Origin: Rhodanobacteraceae bacterium ZG21-1
GTDB lineage: Bacteria > Pseudomonadota > Gammaproteobacteria > Xanthomonadales > Rhodanobacteraceae
NCBI GenBank assembly: GCA_021390615.1
Contig: JAJEJU010000025.1
Span: 1,612,001 to 1,676,000 of the forward strand
DNA length: 64,000 nt
Direction: 5' to 3'
Within the stretch, counting starts at the first letter, position 1; each line of letters begins with the position of its first letter. Below the pieces are notes generated by a model. The model had not been told where the DNA came from and made no database searches. It was given only the letters and a program-made list of their open reading frames with translations. Both the position numbers and the translations under genes were made by a program. Below, in pieces: positions 1 to 9,467 of this stretch.

Positions 1-444
1 GCCTTCGAGCAGGATCAGCAGGCGCCGCGGCAGCTTCACCCGCTGCAGCACGGCGCGCGCGGAAATGGCGTCCGGTGGCGAGACGATGGCACCCAGCGCC
101 GTGCAGGCGGCCCATGGCAGCGTCGGGAACAGAGCATGCGCCACCAGCGCAACCACCAGAGTAGTGAAGAACACCGCGCCGACCGCGAGCGAGATGATGC
201 CGATCAAGTGCCGGCGCAGATGTCCCAGCGCGATGAACCAGGCGCCGTCCATCAGCAGCGGCGGCAGGAAGATCACCAGCACCAGGCCCGGGTCGAGCGA
301 GATCGCCGGCAGGCCGGGCAGGAAGGCGAACAGCACGCCGCCGGCGAGCAGCGCCAGGGACGGCGGCAGGCTGAGCCTGGCGGCGGCGTAGTGCAAAGCG
401 ATGATCGCCAGCAGCATGGCGATCGCCAGTTCGAATAACTGCAT
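1..444 (-). CDS. Na+/H+ antiporter, CPA1 family (partial, N-terminal part)
   Basis: Only the first 148 codons are present; the gene continues beyond base 1. The start codon is the ATG at 444-442. The protein begins with a hydrophobic helix (MQLFELAIAMLLAIIALHYA) and continues through several membrane segments. It contains FLPPLLMDGAW and then ALGAIVSPPDAISA, a conserved transmembrane segment of CPA1 cation/proton antiporters (NhaP/NHE type) that carries the ion-binding Asp. Family members exchange Na+ or K+ for H+ across the inner membrane for pH and sodium homeostasis. Whether it prefers Na+ or K+ cannot be judged from this fragment. About 260 bases separate it from the next gene, and I see nothing coding there. 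Confidence 0.85.
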   Translation of the reverse strand, partial: MQLFELAIAMLLAIIALHYAAARLSLPPSLALLAGGVLFAFLPGLPAISLDPGLVLVIFLPPLLMDGAWFIALGHLRRHLIGIISLAVGAVFFTTLVVALVAHALFPTLPWAACTALGAIVSPPDAISARAVLQRVKLPRRLLILLEG

Positions 445-706
445 CGGTCTCTGGGTTCCTGGTGCCGATGGGGCCGCCCCTGCATCTCGGGCAGGCGATG
501 CTCATGACTGACGACATCGCCTGCAACAGGAATGTATCGGGACGGCGCGGGCGCGGGAAGCATGCAGCCGCTGGCCACAGGCAACGGCAGCACGCCAACC
601 GGCGCATCACGCCGGCATCGGGCGTTCGATGGCCCGCTGCCGGAAAACCGGCCCGGCTGAAGCGGCTGGTTTCCGGCCATCGGCGAGGCGCACCGGCGAT
701 CCATGC

Positions 707-1471
707 TCAAGCGCGCGTGATCGACACCCCGCCGTCGACCCGCAGCGCCGTGCCGGTGACGAAGCTGGCGGCATCCGAGGCCAGGTAGAGCGCCGAGCGA
801 GCGATCTCCTGCGGCGCCGCCAGCCGCTTCAGCGCATGCAGGCCCTCGACGAAGGCGCGCGCCTCGGGCGTAGGCGCCGCAGCGCGCCCCATCGGCGTGT
901 CGGTGCCGCCAGGCAACAGCGCGTTGGCACGTATGCCGCGTCCGCCGTATTCGGCGGCGATCACCTGGGTCAGGCCGATCAAGCCGGCCTTGCTGGCGGC
1001 ATAAGCGCCCATGCCCGGGAAACCCACCGTGTGGCCGACGAAGGTGGAGGTGAAAATGATCGAGCCGCCGCCGCGCGCCAGCATCGCCGGGATCTGCTGA
1101 CGTGCGCCAAGGAAGGCGCTGGTCAGATTGATCTCGAGGAGGTCGCGCCAGGCCTGCGGCGAGAGGTCGGGCACGGGCAGCGCTTCGCCGATCGCGCCGG
1201 CGTTGTTGAAGGCGATGTCCAGCCCTCCGAAGCGATCCAGCGCAGTCTCCACCAGCACCTGCGCCAGGCTCTCGTCCCTTACGTCGCCAGGCACGGCGAT
1301 CGCTTCGCCTCCGTCCCGCGCGATCGCCGTGACCAGCGCGTCCAGCTCGGTCCGTCGACGCGCCGAAACCACGAGCTTCGCGCCTTCGCGCGCGAACAGC
1401 GCCGCCGACGCATGGCCGATCCCCGAACTGGCCCCGGTAACGATGGCCACCTTTCCCGCCAACTGCTGCAT
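707..1471 (-). CDS. SDR family oxidoreductase
   Basis: A 254-residue classical short-chain dehydrogenase/reductase. It shows the NAD(P)-binding TGASSGIG motif at residues 12-19, NNAG at 89-92, and the catalytic YxxxK as YAASK at 157-161. SxxASRRR after beta-2 (about residues 36-40) is compatible with NADP(H). The C-terminus VTGTALRVDGG is typical of the family. The ATG at 1471 follows a good ribosome site (AGGAG) at proper spacing; an in-frame extension upstream has no such site. Substrate unknown. It stands alone, separated from the desaturase by a terminator of that gene. Confidence 0.9.
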   Translation of the reverse strand: MQQLAGKVAIVTGASSGIGHASAALFAREGAKLVVSARRRTELDALVTAIARDGGEAIAVPGDVRDESLAQVLVETALDRFGGLDIAFNNAGAIGEALPVPDLSPQAWRDLLEINLTSAFLGARQQIPAMLARGGGSIIFTSTFVGHTVGFPGMGAYAASKAGLIGLTQVIAAEYGGRGIRANALLPGGTDTPMGRAAAPTPEARAFVEGLHALKRLAAPQEIARSALYLASDAASFVTGTALRVDGGVSITRA

Positions 1472-1618
1472 CTTGCCGCTCCTGCCGTTCGCCGACTCAT
1501 CGGCCCAGGCCGCCATGATTCGCGGCGACGCGAGCAGGCGGCCATCCGTTTCTTGCGGCCACGGAGAGACACGGCATCGCGGAGAGAGATGGCATCCGGC
1601 GAACTCCGGAAGGCAAAC

Positions 1619-1645
1619 GAAAAACGGCCCGCGCAAGGCGGGCCG
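1619..1645 (-). terminator. Rho-independent terminator of the desaturase gene
   Basis: A perfect 8-bp stem (CGGCCCGC / GCGGGCCG) at 1625-1632 and 1638-1645 with a 5-base loop. Read on the minus strand it is followed by a T run (plus-strand A run at 1620-1624). It lies just past the stop of the minus-strand desaturase. Confidence 0.85.
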
Positions 1646-1672
1646 CTTCGAGTCGATCGGGACAGCAGCCGG

Positions 1673-2866
1673 TCAGGCCGCGGTCAACGCATAGCTCTTC
1701 AGGCGCTGAGCGAAGTTCTGCAGGGCCTGGATGCCGCTCTGCTCGGCCTCGTGGATCCACTGCTGCAGGCCCTTCAGCGCCTGCTCGGCGCCGCGCTGCT
1801 CCAGCAGGGCGGCCAGGCGGGCGCGGTATTCGCACACGGTGACCAGGGTGGGACGCTTGGCCATCACGGCCTGCATACGGTCGCGCCCTTCGCTGTCCAG
1901 CCAGCGGCCGCCGTCGGCCAGCGCGCGGCGCAGCCGGCGCGGCATCGACTTGAGGCTGTCGCCGGCGTGGCCGGCTTCCTCGCGCACGGTAGGCACGATC
2001 ACGTTGCGGTAGTAGTCGGTCATCGCCTGGAAGCGATGGGTCAGCACCGCCTTCAGGGTCTCGGCGTCGGGCAGGTGCACGTTCGGGCGCACGTCCAGGG
2101 TAGGCGCCACGCGCAGCACCTTGGCCAGGCCCACCGCGCGCAGCGCGCAGATCGCCGCCCAGCCGATGTCGAATTCCCACTTGCGCAGGGCGAACTTGGC
2201 CGAGCTGGGGAAGGCATGATGGTTGTTGTGCAGCTCTTCGCCGCCAATCCAGATGCCCCACGGCACCAGGTTGGTGGCGGTGTCGGCGCTCTCGAAGTTG
2301 CGGTAGCCCCACCAGTGGCCGACGCCGTTGACGAAGCCGGCGGCCCAGAACGGGATCCAGGCCATCTGCACCGCCCACACCGCCGCGCCGATCACGCCGA
2401 ACAGGGCCAGGTTGATGACCAGCATCAGCGCCGGACCCCAGTACGGGTGGCCGGTGTACAGCTTGCGCTCGATCCAGTCCTCCGGCGTGCCGCGGCCGTA
2501 CTTCTCGAGGTCTTCCTTCACGTAGCTGGCGTCGCGGTACAGCGACACGCCGTCCCAGAACACCTTCTTGATGCCGTAGATCTGCGGGCTGTGCGGATCT
2601 TCGGCGGTCTCCACCTTGGCGTGGTGCTTGCGGTGCACCGCCACCCACTCCTTGGTGACCATGCCGGTGGTGAGCCAGTTCCAGAAGCGGAAGAAGTGCG
2701 AGATCGACGGATGCAGGTCGACGCCGCGATGGGTCTGGCAGCGATGCAGGTACAGGGTGACCGTGAAGATGGTCAGCTGGGTGACCACCAGCACGTAGAC
2801 CAGCATGCCGACCCAGCTGAAATGGGCCAGTCCGTAGGACAGGAAATTCAAGACGGCATCGAGCAT
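1673..2866 (-). CDS. Membrane fatty acid desaturase (acyl-CoA/acyl-lipid delta-9 type)
   Basis: A 397-residue integral membrane di-iron desaturase. The three histidine boxes are visible: HRCQTH near residue 41, HRKHH near 78, and HNNHH near residue 222. Hydrophobic segments precede and follow the first two boxes. The family inserts a cis double bond, usually at delta-9, into saturated acyl chains, adjusting membrane fluidity; electrons come from a ferredoxin or reductase not encoded nearby. The ATG at 2866 was chosen; an in-frame TTG at 2878 would add four residues. A poorly characterised C-terminal extension of about 120 residues follows the third box. A strong terminator lies immediately downstream. 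It diverges from the ABC exporter operon. Confidence 0.92.
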   Translation of the reverse strand: MLDAVLNFLSYGLAHFSWVGMLVYVLVVTQLTIFTVTLYLHRCQTHRGVDLHPSISHFFRFWNWLTTGMVTKEWVAVHRKHHAKVETAEDPHSPQIYGIKKVFWDGVSLYRDASYVKEDLEKYGRGTPEDWIERKLYTGHPYWGPALMLVINLALFGVIGAAVWAVQMAWIPFWAAGFVNGVGHWWGYRNFESADTATNLVPWGIWIGGEELHNNHHAFPSSAKFALRKWEFDIGWAAICALRAVGLAKVLRVAPTLDVRPNVHLPDAETLKAVLTHRFQAMTDYYRNVIVPTVREEAGHAGDSLKSMPRRLRRALADGGRWLDSEGRDRMQAVMAKRPTLVTVCEYRARLAALLEQRGAEQALKGLQQWIHEAEQSGIQALQNFAQRLKSYALTAA

Positions 2867-2976
2867 GAGAAGTACCAAGGGGTTGAAAACTGAGTCTAAT
2901 TGAGGCAGTCCATACCTGCCAGCATGGTCGAAACGGCGGTCACCGTGCGTTCGGTCGCTCCGCCGAGAAGATTCTG

Positions 2977-3005
2977 TTGTCTATCCATGATGGCGCCATG
3001 ACAAT
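2977..3005 (+). promoter_or_regulatory. Candidate promoter of the ABC exporter operon, leaderless geometry
   Basis: TTGTCT at 2977-2982, a 17-base spacer and GACAAT at 3000-3005, followed after exactly six bases by the ATG of the ATPase gene. No Shine-Dalgarno sequence precedes this ATG. If the hexamers are real, transcription starts at or next to the initiation codon. Confidence 0.5.
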
Positions 3006-3011
3006 CTTGCA

Positions 3012-3803
3012 ATGATCGCGCCCACTGCCGACGCCGGCTCTTCCGCTCCGCCCCCCGCCTCCCAGCCGCCCCTGCTGCAACTGCAGGGGCTGGGCCGACG
3101 CCGCGCCGGCCGCCAGGCCGTCAGCGAACTGACGCTCAGCCTGCAGCGCGGCGAAATCCTCGGCCTGCTGGGCGTGAACGGCGCCGGCAAGTCCACTACC
3201 TTGTCGATGATCGCCGGCGCGCTGAAACCCGATCGCGGCACGATCCGGCTGGACGGCCAGGATTTCGCCGAGCATCCCGAACTGGCGCGGCGGCTGATCG
3301 GCTGGCTGCCTGAACGTGCCCCGCTGTGGCAGGAACTGACCGTCTCCGAACATCTAGAAGCGCACGGCCGCCTGCGCGGCCTGAGCGGCGCCGCGCTGCG
3401 CCAGGCGCGCGACGCGGCGCTGGCGCGGCTGGAGCTGGGCGACCTGGCTCGCCGCCTGGCCGGCGTGCTGTCGCAGGGACAGCGCCAGCGCCTGGGCCTG
3501 GCCTGCGCCCTGCTGCACCGCCCGCCCCTGCTGGTGCTGGACGAGCCGGCGAACGCGCTCGACCCGGTGCAGGTGGCCGCCCTGCGCCGGATCATCCGCG
3601 AGGAGGCCGCGGCCGGCGCCGCGGTGATCCTGTCCACCCATGTACTGACCGAAGTCACTGCGGTGTGCGGGCGCGTGGCGATCCTGCACGAGGGCACGCT
3701 GCGCTACGCCAGCGCCCTGGACGACGCCGACCGCGCGGCGCTGGAGCGGCGCTTCTTCGAGATCGCGCTGCAGGGCGCCAAGCCGGGCAAGGCCGCCGCA
3801 TGA
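3012..3803 (+). CDS. ABC transporter ATP-binding protein (GldA-like)
   Basis: A 263-residue ATPase subunit of an ABC-2 type exporter. Walker A GVNGAGKST is at about 54-62, the signature LSQGQRQ at 153-159 and Walker B LLVLDEPA at 173-180; the switch His is in STHV near residue 212. The sequence is closest in style to GldA/CcmA-type ATPases. It is the first of four genes that overlap by ATGA or TGATG junctions (permease, GldG-like and DUF4340-like), so it is certainly translated with them as one exporter. Substrate unknown; in Bacteroidetes the homologous GldAFG set supports gliding, but no gliding function is implied here. Confidence 0.92.
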   Translation: MIAPTADAGSSAPPPASQPPLLQLQGLGRRRAGRQAVSELTLSLQRGEILGLLGVNGAGKSTTLSMIAGALKPDRGTIRLDGQDFAEHPELARRLIGWLPERAPLWQELTVSEHLEAHGRLRGLSGAALRQARDAALARLELGDLARRLAGVLSQGQRQRLGLACALLHRPPLLVLDEPANALDPVQVAALRRIIREEAAAGAAVILSTHVLTEVTAVCGRVAILHEGTLRYASALDDADRAALERRFFEIALQGAKPGKAAA

Positions 3804-4588
3804 GCATGCCCGCGGTGATGCGGCTGGAGTTGCGCCGCCTGTTCGTGCGCCCGCTGGCCTGGGTGCTGGCCGCGCTGACCCTGGCCGAACTGGCCTGGCG
3901 CTTCGTGCTGCTGCTGGGCGCGTTCCTGGCCAACGAGGTGAAGCTGGCCGCGCTGCCGGGCGGTCCGGGCTACACCGACCTGGTCGCCCTGCCGACGCTG
4001 AGCAATATGCTGACCGGCAGCGGCGCGCTGCCGTTCGGGCTGGCCGAGCTGGCCCTGCTGGTGGTGCCGCTGCTGACCATGTCGACCCTGGCGGGCGAGC
4101 GCGGCAACGGCACCTTGCCGCTGCTGTCGTCCACCGGACTGACGCCGGCGCAGATCGTGCTCGGCAAGTACCTGGCCGTGCTGGCCTGGCTGCTGCTGTG
4201 GCTGCTGCTGACCCTGGCGATGCCGCTGAGCCTGGCCCATGCCACCCACCCTGACTGGGGCAAGCTCGCCGCGGCGACGCTGGGGCTGGCCCTGGCGCTG
4301 GCGACGCTGGCGGCGATCGGCGTGGCCTGCTCCGCCTTCGCGTCACATCCCGCGGTCGCCGCGGCGCTGAGCCTGGCGGTCGGGCTGGCGCTGTGGATGG
4401 TGAACCTGGGCGCTGCGTTGGCCGGCGTCGACAACGGCGTGGTGAACTGGCTGGCGATGAGCAGCCATCTGGAGGATCTGTTGCGCGGACTGGTCTCGAG
4501 CGCGGACCTGCTGTGGTTCGTGCTGGTCACCGCGGTGGCGCTGGCCCTGGCGATGCGCCGGCTGGCGGTCGAACGGGAGCGCGGCTGA
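3800..4588 (+). CDS. ABC-2 type permease (GldF-like)
   Basis: A 262-residue polytopic membrane protein. It has about six hydrophobic segments, including one near residues 19-40 and a Leu/Trp-rich one near 130-145, and a cytosolic elbow GERGNGTLPLLSSTGLTPAQIVLGK typical of ABC-2 permeases (shown here by its parts GERGNGTLP and LSSTGLTPAQI). The start overlaps the ATPase stop as ATGA. It forms the membrane channel for the ATPase encoded just upstream. Confidence 0.9.
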   Translation: MSMPAVMRLELRRLFVRPLAWVLAALTLAELAWRFVLLLGAFLANEVKLAALPGGPGYTDLVALPTLSNMLTGSGALPFGLAELALLVVPLLTMSTLAGERGNGTLPLLSSTGLTPAQIVLGKYLAVLAWLLLWLLLTLAMPLSLAHATHPDWGKLAAATLGLALALATLAAIGVACSAFASHPAVAAALSLAVGLALWMVNLGAALAGVDNGVVNWLAMSSHLEDLLRGLVSSADLLWFVLVTAVALALAMRRLAVERERG

Positions 4589-5958
4589 TGCGCGGCGCCG
4601 GTGGATCGCGCCTGCGCGGCCGTCTGGACGGCTGGCTGTTCGCCCTGCTGCTGCTCGGCGGCGCCGGCGCGCTGGGCTATCTCAGCCAGCGCCATGCCGT
4701 GGTCGCCGACTGGAGCGCTGGCGCGCGCGCCAGCCTGTCGCCGGAAAGCCGCGCCGTGCTGGCCAAGCTGGACGGTCCGGTGGAAATCGTCAGCTACGCC
4801 AGCCCGCAGGGCGACCTGCGCCGCACCATCGCTGGGTTCCTGGAGCGCTACCAGCGCGAGAAGCGCGACCTCAGCCTGCGCTTCGTCGATCCGCAGCAGG
4901 ATCCGGCCAAGATGCGCGAGCTGGGCATCAGCGTCGACGGCGCGCTGATCGTGCACTACCGCGATCGCCAGCAGGAACTGGACGAGCTCGACGAGCACAG
5001 CCTGACCAACGGGCTGGAGCGGCTGGCCCGCGGCGGCGAGCGCATCGTCGCCTTCGTCACCGGCGACGGCGAGCGGCGCGCCGACGGCGAGGCCAACGCC
5101 GACCTCGGCACCTTCATCAAGCAGCTCGAGCAGCGCGGCATGCGCGCGGTGCCGCTGAACTTCAGCCAGGCCACGGCGGTGCCGGGGCATACCGACCTGG
5201 TGGTGCTGGCCAGCCCCTCGCTGGCGCTGCCGCCCGGCGCCAGCAAGGCGCTTGCCGACTACATCGACGGCGGCGGCAACCTGCTGTGGCTGAGCGAGCC
5301 CGGCAATGACGACCTGGGCCTGAAGCCGATCGCCGACGCGCTCGGCGTGCGCGTGCTGCCCGGCGTGCTGGTGGACGGCCAGGGCTCGGCCCTGGGCCTG
5401 AAGGATCCGCGCAACATCGCGCTGGGCGACTATCCGCCGCAGGCCATCGTGCGCGGCTTCAGCCTGGCCACGCTGTTCCCGCAGGTGTCGGCGCTGGCCC
5501 AGCTGAGCGGCAAGGACTGGACGGCCGCTTCGTTCCTGCGCTCCAGCGCGCAGAGCTGGACCGAGTTCAAGCCGATCGACAACGAGCATCCGTCGGACAT
5601 CCGCTACGACGCCGGCGCGGGCGAGCTGCGCGGCCCGCTGGACTTCGGCCTCGCCCTGCACCGGCTGTCGCCCAGCCCCGACAAGAGCGAGCAGCGCGCG
5701 GTGGTGATCGGCGACGGCGACTTCCTCTCCAACAGCTTCCTCGGCAACGGCGGCAACCGCGCGCTGGGCGAGCGCATCTTCGACTGGCTGCTCGGCGACG
5801 ACGCCCTGGTCAACCTGCCGCCGCGCGGCGCGCCGGACCGGCTGCTGCGTATCGACCAGGACCAGCTGAATGCGCTGAGCTTCGGCTTCCTGCTCGGCCT
5901 GCCCCTGCTGCTGCTGCTCTGCGGCGGCGCGATCGCCTGGCGCAGGCGTCGCCGATGA
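4588..5958 (+). CDS. GldG-like ABC auxiliary protein
   Basis: A 456-residue protein with an N-terminal membrane anchor (residues 14-32), a large periplasmic region and a C-terminal membrane helix (FLLGLPLLLLLCGGAIAW) followed by a basic tail. It has the architecture of GldG / ABC_transp_aux proteins: the early motif SLSPESRAVLAKLDGPVEI matches the 'SxxTxxxLxxL' opening of that family, and VVLASPSLALPPGA with LADYIDGGGNLLWLSEPG matches its Rossmann-like core. It overlaps the permease by one base (TGATG). It is presumed to work with the exporter, perhaps by handling substrate at the periplasmic face. Confidence 0.85.
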   Translation: MRGAGGSRLRGRLDGWLFALLLLGGAGALGYLSQRHAVVADWSAGARASLSPESRAVLAKLDGPVEIVSYASPQGDLRRTIAGFLERYQREKRDLSLRFVDPQQDPAKMRELGISVDGALIVHYRDRQQELDELDEHSLTNGLERLARGGERIVAFVTGDGERRADGEANADLGTFIKQLEQRGMRAVPLNFSQATAVPGHTDLVVLASPSLALPPGASKALADYIDGGGNLLWLSEPGNDDLGLKPIADALGVRVLPGVLVDGQGSALGLKDPRNIALGDYPPQAIVRGFSLATLFPQVSALAQLSGKDWTAASFLRSSAQSWTEFKPIDNEHPSDIRYDAGAGELRGPLDFGLALHRLSPSPDKSEQRAVVIGDGDFLSNSFLGNGGNRALGERIFDWLLGDDALVNLPPRGAPDRLLRIDQDQLNALSFGFLLGLPLLLLLCGGAIAWRRRRR

Positions 5959-6449
5959 AGCGCGCCACGCGCCGCCGGCTCGGCCTGTCGCTCGGGGTCG
6001 CCGCCCTGCTCGCGCTGGCCGGCTGGCAATGGCAGAGCGATTTGCGCGCCGCGCCCGGCACCTTGCTGGCGACGCTGCCGGCATCGATCGGCCGCATCGA
6101 GCTGCGCCTGGGCACCGCCCCGCTGCAGCGCTTCGAACGGCGCGCCGACGGCCACTGGCAGCGCGCCGACGACGCCTCGGCGCACGCCGACGACCAGTGG
6201 CTGGACGGCCTGGCCGACACCGCGGCGGCGCCGGTGCTGCGCTGGCTCCCGAGCGGCGAGCTCGACCCCGCTAGGATCGGCCTGCAGCCGCCGCGCGCCG
6301 TGCTGAGCCTGGACGGCCAGGCGCTGGAATTCGGCGAGGTCTCCGCCACCGGCCCGCAGGCCTATGTGCGGGTGGGCGAACGCATCGCCCTGGTGCCGCT
6401 GCGCTATCTGCCGCGGCCGGCGCAGGCCGACGCTCTTCACGCCCGCTGA
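5955..6449 (+). CDS. DUF4340-like exported protein of the ABC operon
   Basis: A 164-residue protein with an N-terminal signal anchor (about residues 9-25) and a small soluble domain. The region [11 protein letters not shown] followed by [19 protein letters not shown] and [14 protein letters not shown] resembles DUF4340 proteins, which commonly sit beside GldG-like genes. It overlaps the preceding stop as ATGA. Full-length DUF4340 proteins are about twice as long, so this is a short form. Function unknown. Confidence 0.75.
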   Translation: MKRATRRRLGLSLGVAALLALAGWQWQSDLRAAPGTLLATLPASIGRIELRLGTAPLQRFERRADGHWQRADDASAHADDQWLDGLADTAAAPVLRWLPSGELDPARIGLQPPRAVLSLDGQALEFGEVSATGPQAYVRVGERIALVPLRYLPRPAQADALHAR

Positions 6450-6516
6450 AGCCGGCGGCTTGCACCCTGCGCAGGATTCCCCCATATGCTGGGGACCCTT
6501 GGAACGGAGCAGCGTG

Positions 6517-7926
6517 ATGAGCCAGCAAGCAATCGGCGTGGTCGGCATGGCCGTGATGGGCCGCAACCTGGCGTTGAACATCGAGAGCCGCGGGCACGCG
6601 GTGTCGATCTACAACCGCAGCCGCGAAAAGACCGACGAGGTGATCGCCGAGCACGGCGACAAGCGGCTGGTGCCGACCTACACGCTGCAGGAATTCGTCG
6701 ACTCGCTGGAAAAGCCGCGGCGCATCCTGCTGATGGTCAAGGCCGGCGAGCCGACCGACGACACCATCGCGCAGCTCAAGCCGCTGCTGGACAAGGGTGA
6801 CATCCTGATCGACGGCGGCAACACCTTCTTCCAGGACACCATCCGGCGCAACCAGGAACTGGCCAAGGCCGGCCTGCACTTCATCGGCACCGGCGTTTCC
6901 GGCGGCGAGGAAGGCGCGCTGCACGGCCCCTCGATCATGCCGGGCGGTCCGCGCGACGCCTACGACCTGGTGGCGCCGATCCTCACCGAGATCGCCGCAC
7001 GCGCCAAGGACGGCAAGCCCTGCGTCACCTATATCGGCCCGGACGGCGCCGGCCACTACGTGAAGATGGTGCACAACGGCATCGAGTACGGCGACATGCA
7101 GCTGATCGCCGAGAGCTATGCGGTGCTCAAGCAGGTGCTCGGCCTGTCCAACGCCGAGCTGGCCAAGGTCTACACCGACTGGAACCAGGGCGAACTGGAC
7201 AGCTACCTGATCGAGATCACCGCGAAGATCTTCGGCAAAAAGGACGACGAGAGCGGCCAGGCATTGGTCGACGTGATCCTCGACCGCGCCGCGCAGAAGG
7301 GCACCGGCAAGTGGACCAGCCAGAGCGCGCTCGACCTCGGCGTGCCGCTGCCGCTGATCACCGAATCGGTGTTCGCGCGCGTGCTGTCCTCGCTGAAGGA
7401 GCAGCGCGTCGCCGCCAGCAAGCAGTTGCCCGGTCCCGCCGCCAAGCCGTTCGCCGGCGACCGTAAGGCCTTCGTCGATGCGGTGAGCAAGGCGCTCTAC
7501 CTCAGCAAGATCGTGTCCTACGCGCAGGGCTTCGCCCAGCTGCGTGCGGCCTCCGACGAGTACGGCTGGGACCTGGACTACGGCGCCATCGCGCAGATCT
7601 GGCGCGGCGGCTGCATCATCCGCGCACGCTTCCTGCAGGCGATCACCGACGCCTACGCACAGGACGGCAAGCTGGCCAACCTGCTGCTGGCGCCGTATTT
7701 CCGCGAGATCGCCGAGCGCTACCAGTCGGCGCTGCGCGAGGTGGTGAGCACGGCCGTGCAGGCCGGCGTGCCGGTGCCCTGCTTCGCCTCCGCGATCGCC
7801 TACTACGACGGCTATCGCAGCGAGCGGCTGCCGGCGAACCTGATCCAGGCGCAGCGCGATTTCTTCGGCGCGCACACCTTCGAGCGCATCGACCGCCCGG
7901 GCAGCTTCCACGCGCAATGGGAATGA
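6517..7926 (+). CDS. gnd: 6-phosphogluconate dehydrogenase, decarboxylating
   Basis: A 469-residue enzyme of the pentose phosphate pathway that oxidises and decarboxylates 6-phosphogluconate to ribulose 5-phosphate with NADP+. The N-terminal dinucleotide fold begins [19 protein letters not shown]. The catalytic block [20 protein letters not shown] carries the conserved Lys and the His-Asn pair. The Arg-rich C-terminus and length match the long (E. coli type) family. The ATG at 6517 is preceded by GGAACGGAG; the GTG three bases earlier is the only close alternative. It is monocistronic. Confidence 0.97.
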   Translation: MSQQAIGVVGMAVMGRNLALNIESRGHAVSIYNRSREKTDEVIAEHGDKRLVPTYTLQEFVDSLEKPRRILLMVKAGEPTDDTIAQLKPLLDKGDILIDGGNTFFQDTIRRNQELAKAGLHFIGTGVSGGEEGALHGPSIMPGGPRDAYDLVAPILTEIAARAKDGKPCVTYIGPDGAGHYVKMVHNGIEYGDMQLIAESYAVLKQVLGLSNAELAKVYTDWNQGELDSYLIEITAKIFGKKDDESGQALVDVILDRAAQKGTGKWTSQSALDLGVPLPLITESVFARVLSSLKEQRVAASKQLPGPAAKPFAGDRKAFVDAVSKALYLSKIVSYAQGFAQLRAASDEYGWDLDYGAIAQIWRGGCIIRARFLQAITDAYAQDGKLANLLLAPYFREIAERYQSALREVVSTAVQAGVPVPCFASAIAYYDGYRSERLPANLIQAQRDFFGAHTFERIDRPGSFHAQWE

Positions 7927-7994
7927 GCCGCGTCATCTCTGCTGACAGGAACTGACAGCGGCCATGGCTAGGCTGGCTTCCGACCTCACTGCGG

Positions 7995-8375
7995 ATGCCA
8001 GCCATGCCAAGCCCGAACCTGATCATCTTGTACGTCGACAGCCCTGCCGCCAGTGCGGCGTTCTACGCGGATCTGCTCGGACGCGAGCCGCTGGAAAGCT
8101 CGTCCACCTTCGCCATGCTCGCCTTCGATAGCGGACTGGGTCTGGGCCTGTGGTCGCGGCATACGGCAGCGCCGGCGGCACAGGCGGCCGGCGGTGGCGG
8201 TGAACTGGTCTTTGCCGTGGCCACGCCGGAGCAGGTCGATGAACGGCATGCCGAGTGGCGGCAGCGCGGTCTGTCGATCGCGCAGGCGCCGACCGACCTG
8301 GATTTCGGCCGCAGCTTCGTGGCGCTCGATCCCGACGGCCATCGCCTGCGTGTGTACTGCCCGTATCCCGACTGA
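7995..8375 (+). CDS. VOC family protein (glyoxalase/dioxygenase fold)
   Basis: A 126-residue single-domain vicinal-oxygen-chelate protein. It begins PNLIILYVDSPAASAAFYADLLG and ends FVALDPDGHRLRVYCP, the usual first and last strands of a phenazine/bleomycin-resistance-like VOC monomer. No metal-binding pattern is clear, so it may be a binding protein rather than an enzyme. A second Met at codon 4 (8004) could also start it; neither has a strong ribosome site. Lone gene between gnd and mutM. Confidence 0.8.
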   Translation: MPAMPSPNLIILYVDSPAASAAFYADLLGREPLESSSTFAMLAFDSGLGLGLWSRHTAAPAAQAAGGGGELVFAVATPEQVDERHAEWRQRGLSIAQAPTDLDFGRSFVALDPDGHRLRVYCPYPD

Positions 8376-8566
8376 GCCCGACTTGTGCAGGCCGAAGCGA
8401 TAGCCGTCTGCGCGTTTCGCGAGCGTGCGGTCGTCTACGCCGCTAGTACATGCGCATGCACATGAGGATCGACGCGGCTGCGCTCGATCGAAGCCTGTAG
8501 CAGCATGCAACGCAAAACTCCGCCTGCGCACGCAAGCAAGCCTGTCGCCGACCGCACCATCCTCCC

Positions 8567-8572
8567 TAGAAT
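8567..8572 (+). promoter_or_regulatory. Candidate -10 (TAGAAT) of mutM, leaderless geometry
   Basis: TAGAAT ends exactly six bases before the mutM ATG and there is no ribosome site between them. No clear -35 is visible. The same spacing recurs before plsB, ubiE and the ABC exporter operon. Confidence 0.45.
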
Positions 8573-8578
8573 CCGTCC

Positions 8579-9406
8579 ATGCCCGAACTTCCCGAAGTCG
8601 AGACCACCCGCCGCGGCATCGCCCCGCACCTGATCGGCCGTCGCGTCGAAAAGGTGCTGTTGCGCCGGCCGGACCTGCGCTGGCCGATTCCGCCCGAGAT
8701 CACCGAGTGGCTGCCCGGGCAGCGCATCGACGCGGTGGAGCGCCGCGCCAAATACCTGCTGCTGCACACCAGCGCCGGCAGCGCCCTGCTGCACCTGGGC
8801 ATGACCGGCGTGCTGCGCGTGCTGCCGCCGGATATCCCGGCCGGCAAGCACGATCACGTCGACATCCTGCTGGAAGGCACGGCCAAGCAGCCGGCGCGCC
8901 TGCTGCGCTTCACCGATGCGCGCCGCTTCGGCTGCCTGCTGTGGCAGGCGCCCGGCGAGACCCACGAGCTGCTCGCCGCGCTAGGCCCCGAACCGCTCAC
9001 CGAGGCCTTCGACGGCGACCTGCTGTGGCATCTTTCGCGCGGCCGCAGCGCGGCGGTGAAGCTGTTCCTGATGGACAACGCGGTGGTGGTCGGGGTGGGC
9101 AACATCTACGCCAGCGAGGCCTTGTTCGCCGCCGGCATCGATCCGCGCCGCGCTGCCGGCGCCGTGTCGCGCGCGCGCTACGCGCGGCTCGCCGCCGAGG
9201 TGAAGCGCATCCTGGCCTGGGCGATCGAGCGCGGCGGCACCACCTTGCGCGACTTCATCAATCCCGACGGCGCACCGGGCTATTTCTTCCGCGAGCTCAA
9301 CGTCTACGGCCGCGAAGGCGAAGCCTGCAAGGTGTGCGGCAGCGCGATCCGGCAGGCCGTGCTGGGCCAGCGCTCCACCTTCTGGTGTCCGCGCTGCCAG
9401 AAATAA
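8579..9406 (+). CDS. mutM: Formamidopyrimidine-DNA glycosylase
   Basis: A 275-residue base-excision repair enzyme that removes 8-oxoguanine and formamidopyrimidines and nicks at the abasic site. The mature N-terminus [12 protein letters not shown] gives the catalytic Pro2 and Glu3; Lys58 (RRAKYLLLH) is conserved. The C-terminal zinc finger has Cys250, Cys253, Cys270 and Cys273, with the DNA-contacting Arg265. All catalytic features are intact. It is a single gene with a possible leaderless start. Confidence 0.98.
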   Translation: MPELPEVETTRRGIAPHLIGRRVEKVLLRRPDLRWPIPPEITEWLPGQRIDAVERRAKYLLLHTSAGSALLHLGMTGVLRVLPPDIPAGKHDHVDILLEGTAKQPARLLRFTDARRFGCLLWQAPGETHELLAALGPEPLTEAFDGDLLWHLSRGRSAAVKLFLMDNAVVVGVGNIYASEALFAAGIDPRRAAGAVSRARYARLAAEVKRILAWAIERGGTTLRDFINPDGAPGYFFRELNVYGREGEACKVCGSAIRQAVLGQRSTFWCPRCQK

Positions 9407-9467
9407 GCGGCGCTCACCTAGTGCCTCTGGATCGACGCCGGCAGGCAGCCGCCCGATGGCCGTCGGC

